NCBI GenBank assembly: GCA_003649445.1
Contig: QMRV01000003.1
Span: 9,920-73,919 of the forward strand
Reading direction: 5' to 3'
Length of the DNA stretch: 64,000 nt
From: Thermoprotei archaeon
GTDB taxonomy: Archaea; Thermoproteota; Thermoprotei; Thermofilales; B15-G2
Shown: positions 43,480-51,582 of the stretch, piece by piece
How positions within the stretch are numbered: position 1 is the first letter of the stretch
How the letters are laid out: every line of letters starts with the position of its first letter
The notes under the pieces: model-generated
Seen by the model: only the letters and a program-made list of their open reading frames with translations
What the model was told of the DNA's origin: nothing
Database searches by the model: none
Position numbers and translations under genes: made by a program

Positions 43480-43707
43480 AATGATATATTACTCAACTTA
43501 AGTAAATTAAGCTTTTTAATCCTAGCAAATACAATTCAAAAAGAGAAAAAATCATTCTAATCTCTCAACAAACTAGAATTTTTTCATGACAATTACTATT
43601 GACCTGGCGCTTCTCTTTCATTTATTTAAATATCGACTGCTGTATGTAAAATTTCTACTTAACAATCTTTACACAAGCATTAAAAACTATCAAAACGGAA
43701 AATACAT

Positions 43708-45042
43708 GTGAAAAATCTTCCTCTAATTAAAGTCGAGCCCCCTGGACCAAAAGCCTTGGAGATCATTAAAGAAGACGAAAAATATCTCATGCAGTCATTC
43801 GTTAGATACTATCCCCTAGTTGTAGCAGAAGCTAAGGGAGCTGTCATAAAGGACGTCGATGGAAATGAGTATATAGACTTCAACTCAGGAATCGCAGTAA
43901 TGAGCATAGGTCACTGTCACCCTAAAGTAGTCGAAGCAATAAAAAGACAGGCCGAAAAGCTTCTCCATTACAGCCTAACAGACTTCTACTATGAAGAACC
44001 AGTAAAACTAGCTAAAAAGTTAGTCAAAATAACACCCGGCACTTTCGATAAAAAGGTATTTTTCTGTAACAGCGGAGCAGAAAGCATTGAAGGAGCCCTA
44101 AAAATAGCTAGAGGATACTTTAAAGGCGCACGCCCCTATATTCTAGCCTACATAGGCTCTTTCCACGGAAGAACTTTAGGCGCGCTGTCACTTACTTCAA
44201 GCAAACCTGTTCAAAGGAAATACTTCTCTCCGTTAATTCCGTGCGTTGAGCATATTCCATACCCCTACTGCTATAGATGCCCGTGGAAGCAAACTTTTCC
44301 CGACTGCAACTACTGGTGCGTAGACTTCATAGAAGAGTGGTATTTCAATAAGTACATTTCCCCTGAAGAAATAGCGGCAATAGTCTTTGAACCTATTTTA
44401 GGAGAAGGAGGATACATAGTCCCGCCACCAGAGTACTGGAAGAGAATAAAAAAACTCTGTGACAAATACGGAATTTTAATGATAGATGACGAAGTACAGG
44501 CCGGCATGTGCCGAACAGGAAAATGGTTCGCCATAGAACACTGGAATATAGTACCTGACATAATATGTGTAGCCAAAGCAATAGCCTCAGGCCTCCCTCT
44601 AGGAGCAATAATAGGAAAGAAAGAAGTAATGTCGCTTCCTAAAGGCTCTCACGCGACAACTTTCGGAGGAAATCCTGTAGCATGTGCAACAGCGAACGCC
44701 GTAATAGAGGTTATAGAAGAAGAGAACCTCTTGGCTCGTGCAGAAAAGTTAGGAGAAAAAACACTGAAATTCTTCAACGACCTAAAAGAAGAGTGTAAAA
44801 TAATAGGCGATGTCAGAGGAAAAGGCTTAATGATAGGCGTAGAACTCGTAAAGAACCGCGAAACCAAAGAACCAGCTAAAAAAGAACTTCAAGAAATACT
44901 AACAGAGTGCTTTAAGAAAGGAGTCTTAGTAATAGGAGCTGGAGTATCTACATTAAGACTAGCCCCCCCTCTAAGCATTCCTGAAGATCTTCTTGAAAAA
45001 GGTTTAGAAATAATAGCCGACATATTAAAGAAATACAGTTAA
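43708..45042 (+). CDS. class III pyridoxal-phosphate aminotransferase (GABA/ornithine aminotransferase-like)
   Basis: 444 residues. FCNSGAESIEGALKIARGY, GSFHGRTLGALSLTSSKP and LMIDDEVQAGMCRTGKWFAIEHW (Asp binds the pyridine nitrogen) precede VAKAIASGLPLGAIIG, whose lysine holds the cofactor. It carries a Cys-rich insert (CYRCPWKQTFPDCNYWC) seen in archaeal GabT-like enzymes. The substrate could be GABA, ornithine, or an amino acid in a racemase-type reaction; the sequence does not decide. It begins with GTG. Confidence 0.87.
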   Translation: MKNLPLIKVEPPGPKALEIIKEDEKYLMQSFVRYYPLVVAEAKGAVIKDVDGNEYIDFNSGIAVMSIGHCHPKVVEAIKRQAEKLLHYSLTDFYYEEPVKLAKKLVKITPGTFDKKVFFCNSGAESIEGALKIARGYFKGARPYILAYIGSFHGRTLGALSLTSSKPVQRKYFSPLIPCVEHIPYPYCYRCPWKQTFPDCNYWCVDFIEEWYFNKYISPEEIAAIVFEPILGEGGYIVPPPEYWKRIKKLCDKYGILMIDDEVQAGMCRTGKWFAIEHWNIVPDIICVAKAIASGLPLGAIIGKKEVMSLPKGSHATTFGGNPVACATANAVIEVIEEENLLARAEKLGEKTLKFFNDLKEECKIIGDVRGKGLMIGVELVKNRETKEPAKKELQEILTECFKKGVLVIGAGVSTLRLAPPLSIPEDLLEKGLEIIADILKKYS

Positions 45043-45085
45043 CATGATTATAATTTTATAAATTTCTCCCACGATATTTTTCTCG

Positions 45086-45685
45086 ATGTCTTCTCTTCCA
45101 ACACCTCAGTATATTAGATCCTTGAGGAAAAAAGCCGGCCTAACTCAAAAAGAAGTAGCCAGACGTGCTGGTGTAAGTCAATCTCTTATAGCGCGAATAG
45201 AGGCAGGAACTGTAGACCCTCGTCTTTCGACACTAAGGAAAATTTTAGCTGTTCTTGAAGAGGCACTAGAAAAACTGCCAAAAGCTAGAGATGTAATGAA
45301 ATCTCCCGTAATAACAGTAAACGAAGACGATCCCGTGAAAAAAGCTGCAAAAATCATGTGGGATAATGGAATTTCTCAAATACCAGTACTGGACAAACAC
45401 GGGCGAGTTATCGGAACAATATTTGAAGACAATATAATAAATTCGCTATTATCAAACAAAGAATCCACTCTATTTAAACCAGTTAAAGAGATAATGGGGC
45501 CTGTTCTTCCTATTGTGCCTCCCAGTGAAACAGTAGATAATGTTACACAATTACTCGCAAAAGGAGTCCCTGCAGTCCTAGTAATGGACGGAGACAAACT
45601 TTTAGGAATAATAACAAAAAGCGATATCATCGCATACCAGATAGAAGAACGGAAAATCAGTCAACAGAAATCTCAACAGTCTTAA
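45086..45685 (+). CDS. XRE-type HTH protein with paired CBS domains
   Basis: 199 residues: an N-terminal lambda-repressor-like HTH (RSLRKKAGLTQKEVARRAGVSQSLIARIEAG) followed by two CBS repeats (ARDVMKSPVITVNEDDPVKKAAKIMWDNGISQIPVLD and VKEIMGPVLPIVPPSETVDNVTQLLAKGVPAVLVMD). CBS pairs bind adenosyl ligands, so this is probably a nucleotide-responsive transcription factor, a fusion common in archaea. It overlaps the convergent wHTH gene by 29 nt. Confidence 0.9.
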   Translation: MSSLPTPQYIRSLRKKAGLTQKEVARRAGVSQSLIARIEAGTVDPRLSTLRKILAVLEEALEKLPKARDVMKSPVITVNEDDPVKKAAKIMWDNGISQIPVLDKHGRVIGTIFEDNIINSLLSNKESTLFKPVKEIMGPVLPIVPPSETVDNVTQLLAKGVPAVLVMDGDKLLGIITKSDIIAYQIEERKISQQKSQQS

Positions 45686-46076
45686 CTCTATACCTCATAT
45701 CAAATTTTCCTCCAGCTCTATCAAGAAGCCCCGCCTTATAAAATCGAAGTAAATAAGTAGCTATAGTATTCAACGAAACATCCACTCCAGCCTTACGCAA
45801 AACCTCCTGCAAATCACGTGAAGAAAACCATATACCGCTACCAAAGTTCTCTAAAATCGCATCCCATATAACTTCCTTAAGCCGACCCCTACTTCCCCCT
45901 TTACACCTCAAAAATCCTTCATTTATACAGCTCTCAGACTCCTGGCCTCCAGAAGACATTATCTTAAGAAGCTCGAGAACCTGAAGTACCCTCCTCTCAG
46001 AAATCTCTCTACCCTCAAGCGTAATAACGATCTTCTCCCCTGAAGGCAGCGTATCTTCTATTTTTATCTTAGGCAT
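45657..46076 (-). CDS. winged-helix protein, unknown regulator
   Basis: About 139 residues. The N-terminal 35 residues are a beta-rich stretch (KIKIEDTLPSGEKIVITLEG); a winged helix follows at the C-terminus (IWDAILENFGSGIWFSSRDLQEVLRKAGVDVSLNTIATYLLRFYKAGLLDR). A TTG at 46100 and a GTG at 46082 are in frame; the TATA-like TTATATATT at about 46103-46111 (minus strand) predicts transcription from about 46081, so the ATG at 46076 is used. The family is not recognised. Confidence 0.72.
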   Translation of the reverse strand: MPKIKIEDTLPSGEKIVITLEGREISERRVLQVLELLKIMSSGGQESESCINEGFLRCKGGSRGRLKEVIWDAILENFGSGIWFSSRDLQEVLRKAGVDVSLNTIATYLLRFYKAGLLDRAGGKFDMRYRVKTVEISVD

Positions 46077-46262
46077 TTCCACTTCTACACCCTTCTTCAA
46101 AATATATAACGGTAGCGCTTAGAGTTGAGAAATAACATAATTTGAAGAAATGGATTAAAATTGTAGAAACAGCTTATTCAAGAAAAATTCATTTGATATT
46201 TATAAAAAGAGAAAAAACTACAACGATATATTCACTTTTCATAAAATCTTTGCTTAAAACAA

Positions 46263-46285
46263 TTCTCCAGTGGAAACAAAGGGGT
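46263..46285 (+). repeat. 23-nt dispersed repeat, copy 1
   Basis: TTCTCCAGTGGAAACAAAGGGG plus a T. It differs from copy 2 (46807-46829) at two positions and from the inverted copy (46642-46664) at four. The copies are isolated, about 140-360 nt apart, so this is not a CRISPR array. They could be remnant CRISPR repeats, binding sites, or ends of a small element. Confidence 0.6.
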
Positions 46286-46374
46286 CTACAAGAATTCTAC
46301 AGTAGTAACATCTACATCATTTTACGGTAGATAAAGACATCAACAGTAGAAAATACAGTGTCTACAAGTAGAAT

Positions 46375-46572
46375 TTAGCGAAGAAGAAGCTCGTTACGAC
46401 CTTTGTTGGCCTCAACCATTATTCTAAGAAATAGCTCACAGAGATCCCTGTCCTTACCGAACGTCTTCCTAAATCCAACAAAAGCTAGCGCAAAGATCAC
46501 TTGAAAACGCTTTACGCTCGGATCTACTTGGTATAATAGCGTTTTCTCCAGCTCGAGAATATCTCTGCTCAT
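46375..46572 (-). CDS. small helical protein of unknown function
   Basis: 65 residues (SRDILELEKTLLYQVDPSVKRFQVIFALAFVGFRKTF ... LFLRIMVEANKGRN). Predominantly helical, soluble, no cysteine cluster. The TTG-GTG codons upstream are in frame, but GGTGAAAAAGAAT places a ribosome binding site for the ATG at 46572. It lies between copy 1 of a 23-nt repeat and the inverted copy. I do not recognise it. Confidence 0.55.
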   Translation of the reverse strand: MSRDILELEKTLLYQVDPSVKRFQVIFALAFVGFRKTFGKDRDLCELFLRIMVEANKGRNELLLR

Positions 46573-46641
46573 ATTCTTTTTCACCAAAAACTTGTACTTA
46601 AATATTAGACTCTAGGCTTTTTTCTCCACAAGAACCCTAGT

Positions 46642-46664
46642 CCCCCTTCGCTTCTACTGGAGAA
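46642..46664 (-). repeat. 23-nt dispersed repeat, inverted copy
   Basis: Reverse complement reads TTCTCCAGTAGAAGCGAAGG followed by GGG, matching 19 of 23 positions of copy 1. It is in the opposite orientation to the other two copies and flanks the small gene at 46375-46572 on its promoter side. Confidence 0.5.
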
Positions 46665-46806
46665 AAAGCTAATTCAAAAATTTTGGAGAAACAAAATAGA
46701 CCGCTATATCAAAAACTTTTGTATGAAAATTTTTATATTTTGTTTTTTCTTTTAAATGGGAGAATATAATTATTTTATAATAAATAAATGTAATTAAAAA
46801 AAATAT

Positions 46807-46829
46807 TTTTCCAGTGGAAATAAAGGGGT
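46807..46829 (+). repeat. 23-nt dispersed repeat, copy 2
   Basis: TTTTCCAGTGGAAATAAAGG followed by GGT, 21 of 23 identical with copy 1. It lies in a gene-free A/T-rich stretch (46573-46883) that otherwise shows only the promoter region of the small gene and no convincing ORF. Confidence 0.6.
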
Positions 46830-46883
46830 GTGTGGGACAGAGGAATAGATTTATTTTAATAGAAGTCCAGAAATGAATAGGCG

Positions 46884-46932
46884 ATGATAGGGAACACGGG
46901 TTCTGATTCGTGATGAAAGAGGCCATGTTGAG
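46884..46932 (+). ncRNA. candidate box C/D guide sRNA
   Basis: Weak C box ATGATAG (46884-46890), 12-nt guide GGAACACGGGTT, D' CTGA (46903-46906), 3-nt spacer, perfect C' GTGATGA (46910-46916), guide AAGAGGCCATG, D-like TTGA (46928-46931). The spacing is right but two boxes are imperfect. It shares the 46.6-47.1 kb gap with a second candidate 50 nt downstream. Target unknown. Confidence 0.6.
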
Positions 46933-46982
46933 CTCAGAGGCTAAAGATATTAATGGGGGATAGGAAAGTGAATTGTATTGTC

Positions 46983-47032
46983 GTGATGAAGATGGGGAAG
47001 AGATGAGCTGTGATTGAACCATCTCACGCTGA
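46983..47032 (+). ncRNA. candidate box C/D guide sRNA
   Basis: Perfect C box GTGATGA (46983-46989) and D box CTGA (47029-47032), 50 nt overall, the usual archaeal size. Internal boxes are weaker: D'-like ATGA (47003-47006) after a 13-nt guide and a C'-like GTGATTGA (47010-47017) before the 11-nt guide ACCATCTCACG. It lies directly downstream of another candidate and upstream of the gene at 47106. Target unknown. Confidence 0.6.
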
Positions 47033-47105
47033 CTATTCGGGTGATAATCTTAAATACGATGACAATAATTAGGATACAGCTAAGCTGCTGAAATGAGGTG
47101 ACTAT

Positions 47106-47522
47106 GTGAGACGAGGAATTAGAGTCAAGGGCGTTGCTGTATTTGAGGTAGATAAAGATCACAGTGTAGTACTGTTAGAACTGCAGTCAATTGGTTTAAA
47201 TACTGTTGTTAGAAGAAAAAGCAATTTAATTAGAGTTGCATTGAACGCTGTTGCTGAAATAGAGAGGTATATTAAAAGTAGGTCGGATGACATAGGTAGG
47301 AGAAAAGAGTATATTATGGTTGTTGGGCGTAAGAGGAGACAGTATTTGGTTTGTATAATGTATATGAGTCTTAAAGCTCCGTGGAGAGTAAAATATGTGA
47401 CTCTTGTGTCGTATGTGCCAGGTATTCTTAAGAGAATGTCTATTAGGCTAGAAAATATGGGATGGAGCCGTATTCTTCTCTTCGAATATGCGAAGCGTTT
47501 TCTTACGCGGAAATACTATTAG
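47106..47522 (+). CDS. unrecognised basic protein
   Basis: 138 residues, GTG start after GAGGTGAC. Two alpha/beta halves: RRGIRVKGVAVFEVDKDHSVVLLELQ and a C-terminal basic half (YMSLKAPWRVKYVTLVSYV, SRILLFEYAKRFLTRKYY). Net strongly basic, suggesting nucleic-acid binding. I do not recognise a family. It overlaps the convergent gene by 20 nt. Confidence 0.62.
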   Translation: MRRGIRVKGVAVFEVDKDHSVVLLELQSIGLNTVVRRKSNLIRVALNAVAEIERYIKSRSDDIGRRKEYIMVVGRKRRQYLVCIMYMSLKAPWRVKYVTLVSYVPGILKRMSIRLENMGWSRILLFEYAKRFLTRKYY

Positions 47523-48156
47523 TTTTCTTAGATACCTCCCGTAGATGTTTTCCTATAATTTCCATTATTTCAAATATCCCTCTGACATTTTTAGTGAATT
47601 TAGGTCCTCTTATTAGCATGTGTGTTAGTGTTATGTACCAAGTTACTTCTGTCGGATTTTCATAGAATTTTGCTTCTGCTCTTAGTAGATACTCCTTTGA
47701 GGTCACAAAGGGGAGTAGTTCTTCGTGAACGGATTTAAGAAGTATTGTGAGTTCTGAAGGTTTGATATCCATTATAAGTTTTTTGAGTTCAGGGTCATTG
47801 TTCAGTCTAGTAATTAGGTTATCGCTTATAACCATGGAGGGGACCATTTCCTTTAGAGTGTTGAGTTCTTCGCGTGAATTGAAGAACGCGTTACGCCTAA
47901 AGAGTCCACTATACTTTAAGTAGCATTCGAGACCTTTGAGAGATCTATACAGATTTGCATCTTCTTCGCTTTTTACTGAGGGAACTATGCGCACTACACC
48001 TAAGAAGGACTGCTTTACGTCGAATGAAAATGATATTGGCTGTGATCTTATAAATACCTCGTCGAGGGGTGAGTCTTTGAGTTTCACGTATGCAAGGCCT
48101 CCTTTGACCTTTTTTTCAGCTATTTTTTCTTCGATTGCTCTTAAAATTAAATTCAT
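47503..48156 (-). CDS. unrecognised soluble protein
   Basis: About 217 residues: NLILRAIEEKIAEKKVKGGLAYVKLKDSPLDEVFIRSQPISFSFDVKQSFLGVVRIVPSV starts as an alpha/beta domain, then a helical C-terminal half (KPSELTILLKSVHEELLPFV, YITLTHMLIRGPKF). The frame is open to 48213, but the upstream residues are hydrophobic and GGGGTAGAC before the ATG at 48156 favours the shorter form. Divergent from the 488-residue unknown gene (81-nt gap). Confidence 0.65.
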   Translation of the reverse strand: MNLILRAIEEKIAEKKVKGGLAYVKLKDSPLDEVFIRSQPISFSFDVKQSFLGVVRIVPSVKSEEDANLYRSLKGLECYLKYSGLFRRNAFFNSREELNTLKEMVPSMVISDNLITRLNNDPELKKLIMDIKPSELTILLKSVHEELLPFVTSKEYLLRAEAKFYENPTEVTWYITLTHMLIRGPKFTKNVRGIFEIMEIIGKHLREVSKKTNSISA

Positions 48157-48237
48157 GTCTACCCCTATAATCACGTAAAGATAATTGAGTATAACGAAAT
48201 ATATTTTTTCCAAAGCAGAGTCAAGTAAACCGGCACT

Positions 48238-49704
48238 ATGATTAGTCGCTCCGAAAATGTGTTGACTAAAGGTAAGCTAGTTCTGGAAATTGAAAAAGAT
48301 GGATTTATTATAAAAAATATTGATTTGAAAGTTTATCCAATATACTTTTTTAGTGGACGAATATTTATTGAAAATATTATTAGAAAAACATACTGTCTAA
48401 AGGCTGTGTGTCGTGCAGAAATGGATGAAACAATAGCCCATATTGTATTAAGGTTATTTAATAATTGTGTAAACTTACAGTTTTATTACTATTCCGTAGA
48501 TGAAGTATATGTAGTTGAGAATTTTCTCCCGCTTTTCGTTATAAACATACCACTTGAAGATATAGAAATAATAATTCAGGGTAAAAAGCAGCCTCAGAAT
48601 CTTTATGAATATAAATACTGTACTAGAAGCTTTAGCTTAAGAAACAAGGAAAATGAAGTAACTTTCTACTTAAGTAATTTAGTAAATGGTTTAAAGGAAG
48701 TAGACTATGATTTTTACAAAGTAAAGGTTTTTCCTGTAGAAACCATTATTCGAGGACTTAAATCTGAAAAAACTATTATAGAGTTTACAACACATAGTAT
48801 AGATAAGTTGAGCAATGCATATTTTTCAGTAAGTATCTTTATAGGAGAGAATGTACTTGATTTTTCTCCATTAATGAGATACATTAGAATTGATGATGGA
48901 AAAATATATAAAATTATTGAGAATAGCGAGAAATATTTCTTGAAAAGAATAAATGAATATGATTTAGTTAATTTTGTCCGTGAAGCTGTATATAGTTACA
49001 TGTATTCTTGTGGAAGTGGGTTTCTCCCCGACTATATCAAAGACGTTATTTTTTCTTCAAGTAGAAAAATTAATTTTAGACAAGGAAAGTCTATTGATGA
49101 AATTTTTGCACTTATAGGATTAGATCTGTTAAATAAAAAAACTATTCGTGATGAGGGAAGAGAGGTTTATCGGAGGCTGTTAACTAAATTATCTGAGAAC
49201 AAAAAGTGCCGTAAAATAGATTCTCTGTATGCAAAAATACTTGCTGATTATCTAGAAGGGCAGGAAGCAGCATGTGACTTGGGTAATATTGATGAGTATT
49301 TATCTTGCTTTGATATTTTTTCGCTATTGAGGATAATTAAAATGACGGGTCAGATAGATTCTGATAAGGCGGCGAGAATATTTTACGAATATCTACGTAG
49401 CGATGTAGTGAGGGCGGAGGCAGCGGGCCTTGAGGAAATTACTTTGCTCTGCGGGTATCCTCTGCTCCTTTTCTCTGAGGAAGCTTTGCCGATTTTTACT
49501 GGAGTGAGAGAAAGTAAAATTCAATTTAAAATATGGGCTGCTAGAGGAAGCCCTAGACTTTACTTGAGAAGTGTGGTTCCCTTAAATATTAGTATCGAAA
49601 GTAGAGGAAGAAAAATGGATTTAGAGGGTAAGAACTTATCTGTAGTTCTTGATATGAATAAAAATGATTTTAAGAATATTTTATTAAGTATTAGAAGAGA
49701 TTAA
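48238..49704 (+). CDS. unrecognised large protein, beta-rich N-terminus and helical middle
   Basis: 488 residues with no family I recognise. The first 210 residues are beta-rich (KGKLVLEIEKDGFIIKNIDLKVYPIYFFSGRIFIE, IIIQGKKQPQNLYEYKYCT). Residues about 230-400 are helical repeats (YDLVNFVREAVYSYMYSC, DSLYAKILADYLEGQEAA, LLRIIKMTGQIDSDKAARIFYEYL). No membrane helix or nucleotide loop is seen. It is divergent from the 217-residue unknown, and its end overlaps a small membrane protein gene by 21 nt. Confidence 0.7.
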   Translation: MISRSENVLTKGKLVLEIEKDGFIIKNIDLKVYPIYFFSGRIFIENIIRKTYCLKAVCRAEMDETIAHIVLRLFNNCVNLQFYYYSVDEVYVVENFLPLFVINIPLEDIEIIIQGKKQPQNLYEYKYCTRSFSLRNKENEVTFYLSNLVNGLKEVDYDFYKVKVFPVETIIRGLKSEKTIIEFTTHSIDKLSNAYFSVSIFIGENVLDFSPLMRYIRIDDGKIYKIIENSEKYFLKRINEYDLVNFVREAVYSYMYSCGSGFLPDYIKDVIFSSSRKINFRQGKSIDEIFALIGLDLLNKKTIRDEGREVYRRLLTKLSENKKCRKIDSLYAKILADYLEGQEAACDLGNIDEYLSCFDIFSLLRIIKMTGQIDSDKAARIFYEYLRSDVVRAEAAGLEEITLLCGYPLLLFSEEALPIFTGVRESKIQFKIWAARGSPRLYLRSVVPLNISIESRGRKMDLEGKNLSVVLDMNKNDFKNILLSIRRD

Positions 49705-49827
49705 AAGTTTTACGATTATTCTTTCTCTCCACTTCTTGTATTCGTACAGTATGATATATATTAGAACTACCAGGGCTATTACCAGGACAATTAGGCCTAT
49801 GAATTCTAAGAGTGATAGTGCTAGCAT
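49684..49827 (-). CDS. small single-helix membrane protein
   Basis: Minus-strand frame of 47 codons: MLALSLLEF, then a long hydrophobic helix (IGLIVLVIALVVLIYIILYE), then a basic tail (YKKWRERIIVKLLISSNT). A TATA-like CTTTTATCT about 26 nt before the ATG supports expression. The positive-inside rule puts the C-terminus in the cytoplasm. Its 3' end overlaps the 488-residue gene by 21 nt. Function unknown. Confidence 0.55.
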   Translation of the reverse strand: MLALSLLEFIGLIVLVIALVVLIYIILYEYKKWRERIIVKLLISSNT

Positions 49828-49866
49828 ATCTTGTTTTCTCGGATAGCAGATAAAAGGATAGCTATG

Positions 49867-50727
49867 CTATTTTGAGGCTATTATCCCAGTAATTTCGCTA
49901 ATGTATGCTGCTCTTCTAAATCCTGCAGCTCTTAACCTGTTGAGAATACCTTTGATTATTTTATAGCCTATTTTTTCAAAAGGCTGGCCAGTGTAGTGGA
50001 ATAGTTTTCCTTTAGGTTTTAGAAGCGTGTATAGTTTTTTGTAGAATTCAAGGCTATATAGTTCTCCTGCGAGGCTGATTCTTGGAGGGTCATGTACTAT
50101 GTAGTTGAAGGAGAAGGGCCTTAAGTATTCGACTACTTCAGAGGCGTCTCCCAGGAGAATTGTTATTCTATGGTCTGATAGTTTCCAGGACCACGGATTT
50201 AGTTCAGCTAGCTTCAATATGTTCTCGTCTTTTTCAATTGAAATTACTTCTTTAGCGCCTCGCATTAGTGAGTGAATAGCGGTATAGCCTAGTCCTGTAC
50301 ATATGTCTAGAACTACTGCTCCTGGCCTAATTTTGAGAAATTTTATTTTCAAGTACGAGTCTTTCCAAGGAGTAGTATCCTTTACTCGATGCATGTGTAT
50401 GCCATCTATCTCTACTGTAGGAGCAGTCTGTGGTGAAATAGCACGTAACTTATAGAAATGTTGCCCTGAAAAAAACGCTAGCTTAATTAGCTCTCCTGAA
50501 GGGGAAACTGCGTAAACACAACTTTTGTCTATTCTAATGGATTTTAAATAATTTAAATCTATTTTATATTTGCCTAAAGTTGCTGTACTGTTTGAGTATT
50601 CTACTTTACATGAATTGAGACCTAAATTACATGAAATCTTTTCAGGTCTATTGTAGATAATTGATATTAGCGTTTCGCCATCTAAAATTAGGTTATTGGT
50701 TTGCGGTCTAAAAATATACGTTAACAT
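49867..50727 (-). CDS. SAM-dependent methyltransferase (COG2521-like)
   Basis: 286 residues. The C-terminal Rossmann domain has motif I VVLDICTGLGYTAIHSLMRGAKEVISIEKD and motif IV YIVHDPPRISLAGELYSLEFYKKL. The DPPR motif is close to N6-adenine or amino-methyltransferases; the whole pattern fits an archaeal family related to spermidine synthase. The N-terminal half holds a phosphate- or RNA-binding beta domain. The substrate is unknown. It follows the KaiC-like ATPase gene by 5 nt. Confidence 0.8.
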   Translation of the reverse strand: MLTYIFRPQTNNLILDGETLISIIYNRPEKISCNLGLNSCKVEYSNSTATLGKYKIDLNYLKSIRIDKSCVYAVSPSGELIKLAFFSGQHFYKLRAISPQTAPTVEIDGIHMHRVKDTTPWKDSYLKIKFLKIRPGAVVLDICTGLGYTAIHSLMRGAKEVISIEKDENILKLAELNPWSWKLSDHRITILLGDASEVVEYLRPFSFNYIVHDPPRISLAGELYSLEFYKKLYTLLKPKGKLFHYTGQPFEKIGYKIIKGILNRLRAAGFRRAAYISEITGIIASK

Positions 50728-50732
50728 TTATT

Positions 50733-51494
50733 TTAAGTTAATTTTTCTTCTAGAAAACCGCGTCTAGTGAACTTAAGGACTCTATCTGGGTAAACTATTA
50801 TTCCTTTATCCGTTATTTCGAATGGGTGGCGGCGCATACTGTGACTTGTGCCTCTCATTTTCCACACTATTAGGCTTCTCTTGAGTTCTCCTTCTATCTC
50901 GTCTAAATCTAGTCTTATAATACCGTCTGCAGCGTGCTCTACTCCAGGGCCTCCGAAACCTCTCTCAGTAACTGAGACCTGTGATACTAGTATTGATGTA
51001 CATCCGAGGCCTGAGAGAACACGTTTTAATTGCATTACAACGCCTCTAGCTACGGCGGGCTTAGTAATGTAGAGTGTTGTAACGGAGTCTATTACGACTC
51101 TTTTTGCTCCTAAGTCTTTTACAGCCTGTCTCAGAACATCTGTTAGAAGGGATACATCGTCAGGATCTCTCACAACATAGCGTTCTCTTTTTGCTGCTTC
51201 ACCTATTCCTCCTGTGAAAGCATCAACTATAGCGAAGAGGCCCTCGTTTTCATATCTTCGAACATCCCATCCAAATTGACTCATGTTAATTCTTATTTGT
51301 ACAGGATGCTCCTCTAACGCCACTAAAATTCCGGGCTCGCCGCTCATTAAACCATAATACAAGAACTGCTGGCCGAAGATACTTTTACCTGTACCAGGTC
51401 CACCTGAAAGCAGCACTACATTTCTTTCAGGAAATCCTCCGTGCAGTATTTCATCTAGTCCTGGAATACCCGATTTAACTCTTCTAACGGGCAC
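50733..51494 (-). CDS. KaiC-like RecA-superfamily ATPase
   Basis: 253 residues, a single KaiC domain: [39 protein letters not shown] (Walker A GGPGTGKS), [19 protein letters not shown], Walker [15 protein letters not shown] and the final [14 protein letters not shown]. It is the stand-alone archaeal type. It shares an operon with a methyltransferase. A second KaiC-like ATPase with a cysteine module is at 13784. Confidence 0.9.
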   Translation of the reverse strand: MPVRRVKSGIPGLDEILHGGFPERNVVLLSGGPGTGKSIFGQQFLYYGLMSGEPGILVALEEHPVQIRINMSQFGWDVRRYENEGLFAIVDAFTGGIGEAAKRERYVVRDPDDVSLLTDVLRQAVKDLGAKRVVIDSVTTLYITKPAVARGVVMQLKRVLSGLGCTSILVSQVSVTERGFGGPGVEHAADGIIRLDLDEIEGELKRSLIVWKMRGTSHSMRRHPFEITDKGIIVYPDRVLKFTRRGFLEEKLT

Positions 51495-51582
51495 AGTAGT
51501 AAGATTTACTAGGTTTATTTAAGCTTATCTTAATGTTAGACCAAATTTATTAGTTTCCGAGGAATTATTGCTTAGCGTGACT

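Noticed and set aside
43480..43707. Possible non-coding RNA between porG and the aminotransferase
   Set aside because: A/T-rich with no box motifs, stable stem or conserved element; explained as two promoters.
46268..46320. Short repeats of TCTACAAG
   Set aside because: Eight-base matches in A/T-rich DNA occur by chance; no regular spacing.
46142..46330. 62-codon frame starting with TTG
   Set aside because: No ribosome binding site, no domain pattern, and it contains a dispersed repeat; too weak to call.
46263..46829. CRISPR array
   Set aside because: Only three diverged copies, unequal spacing of 140-360 nt, one inverted, and no cas gene in the window.
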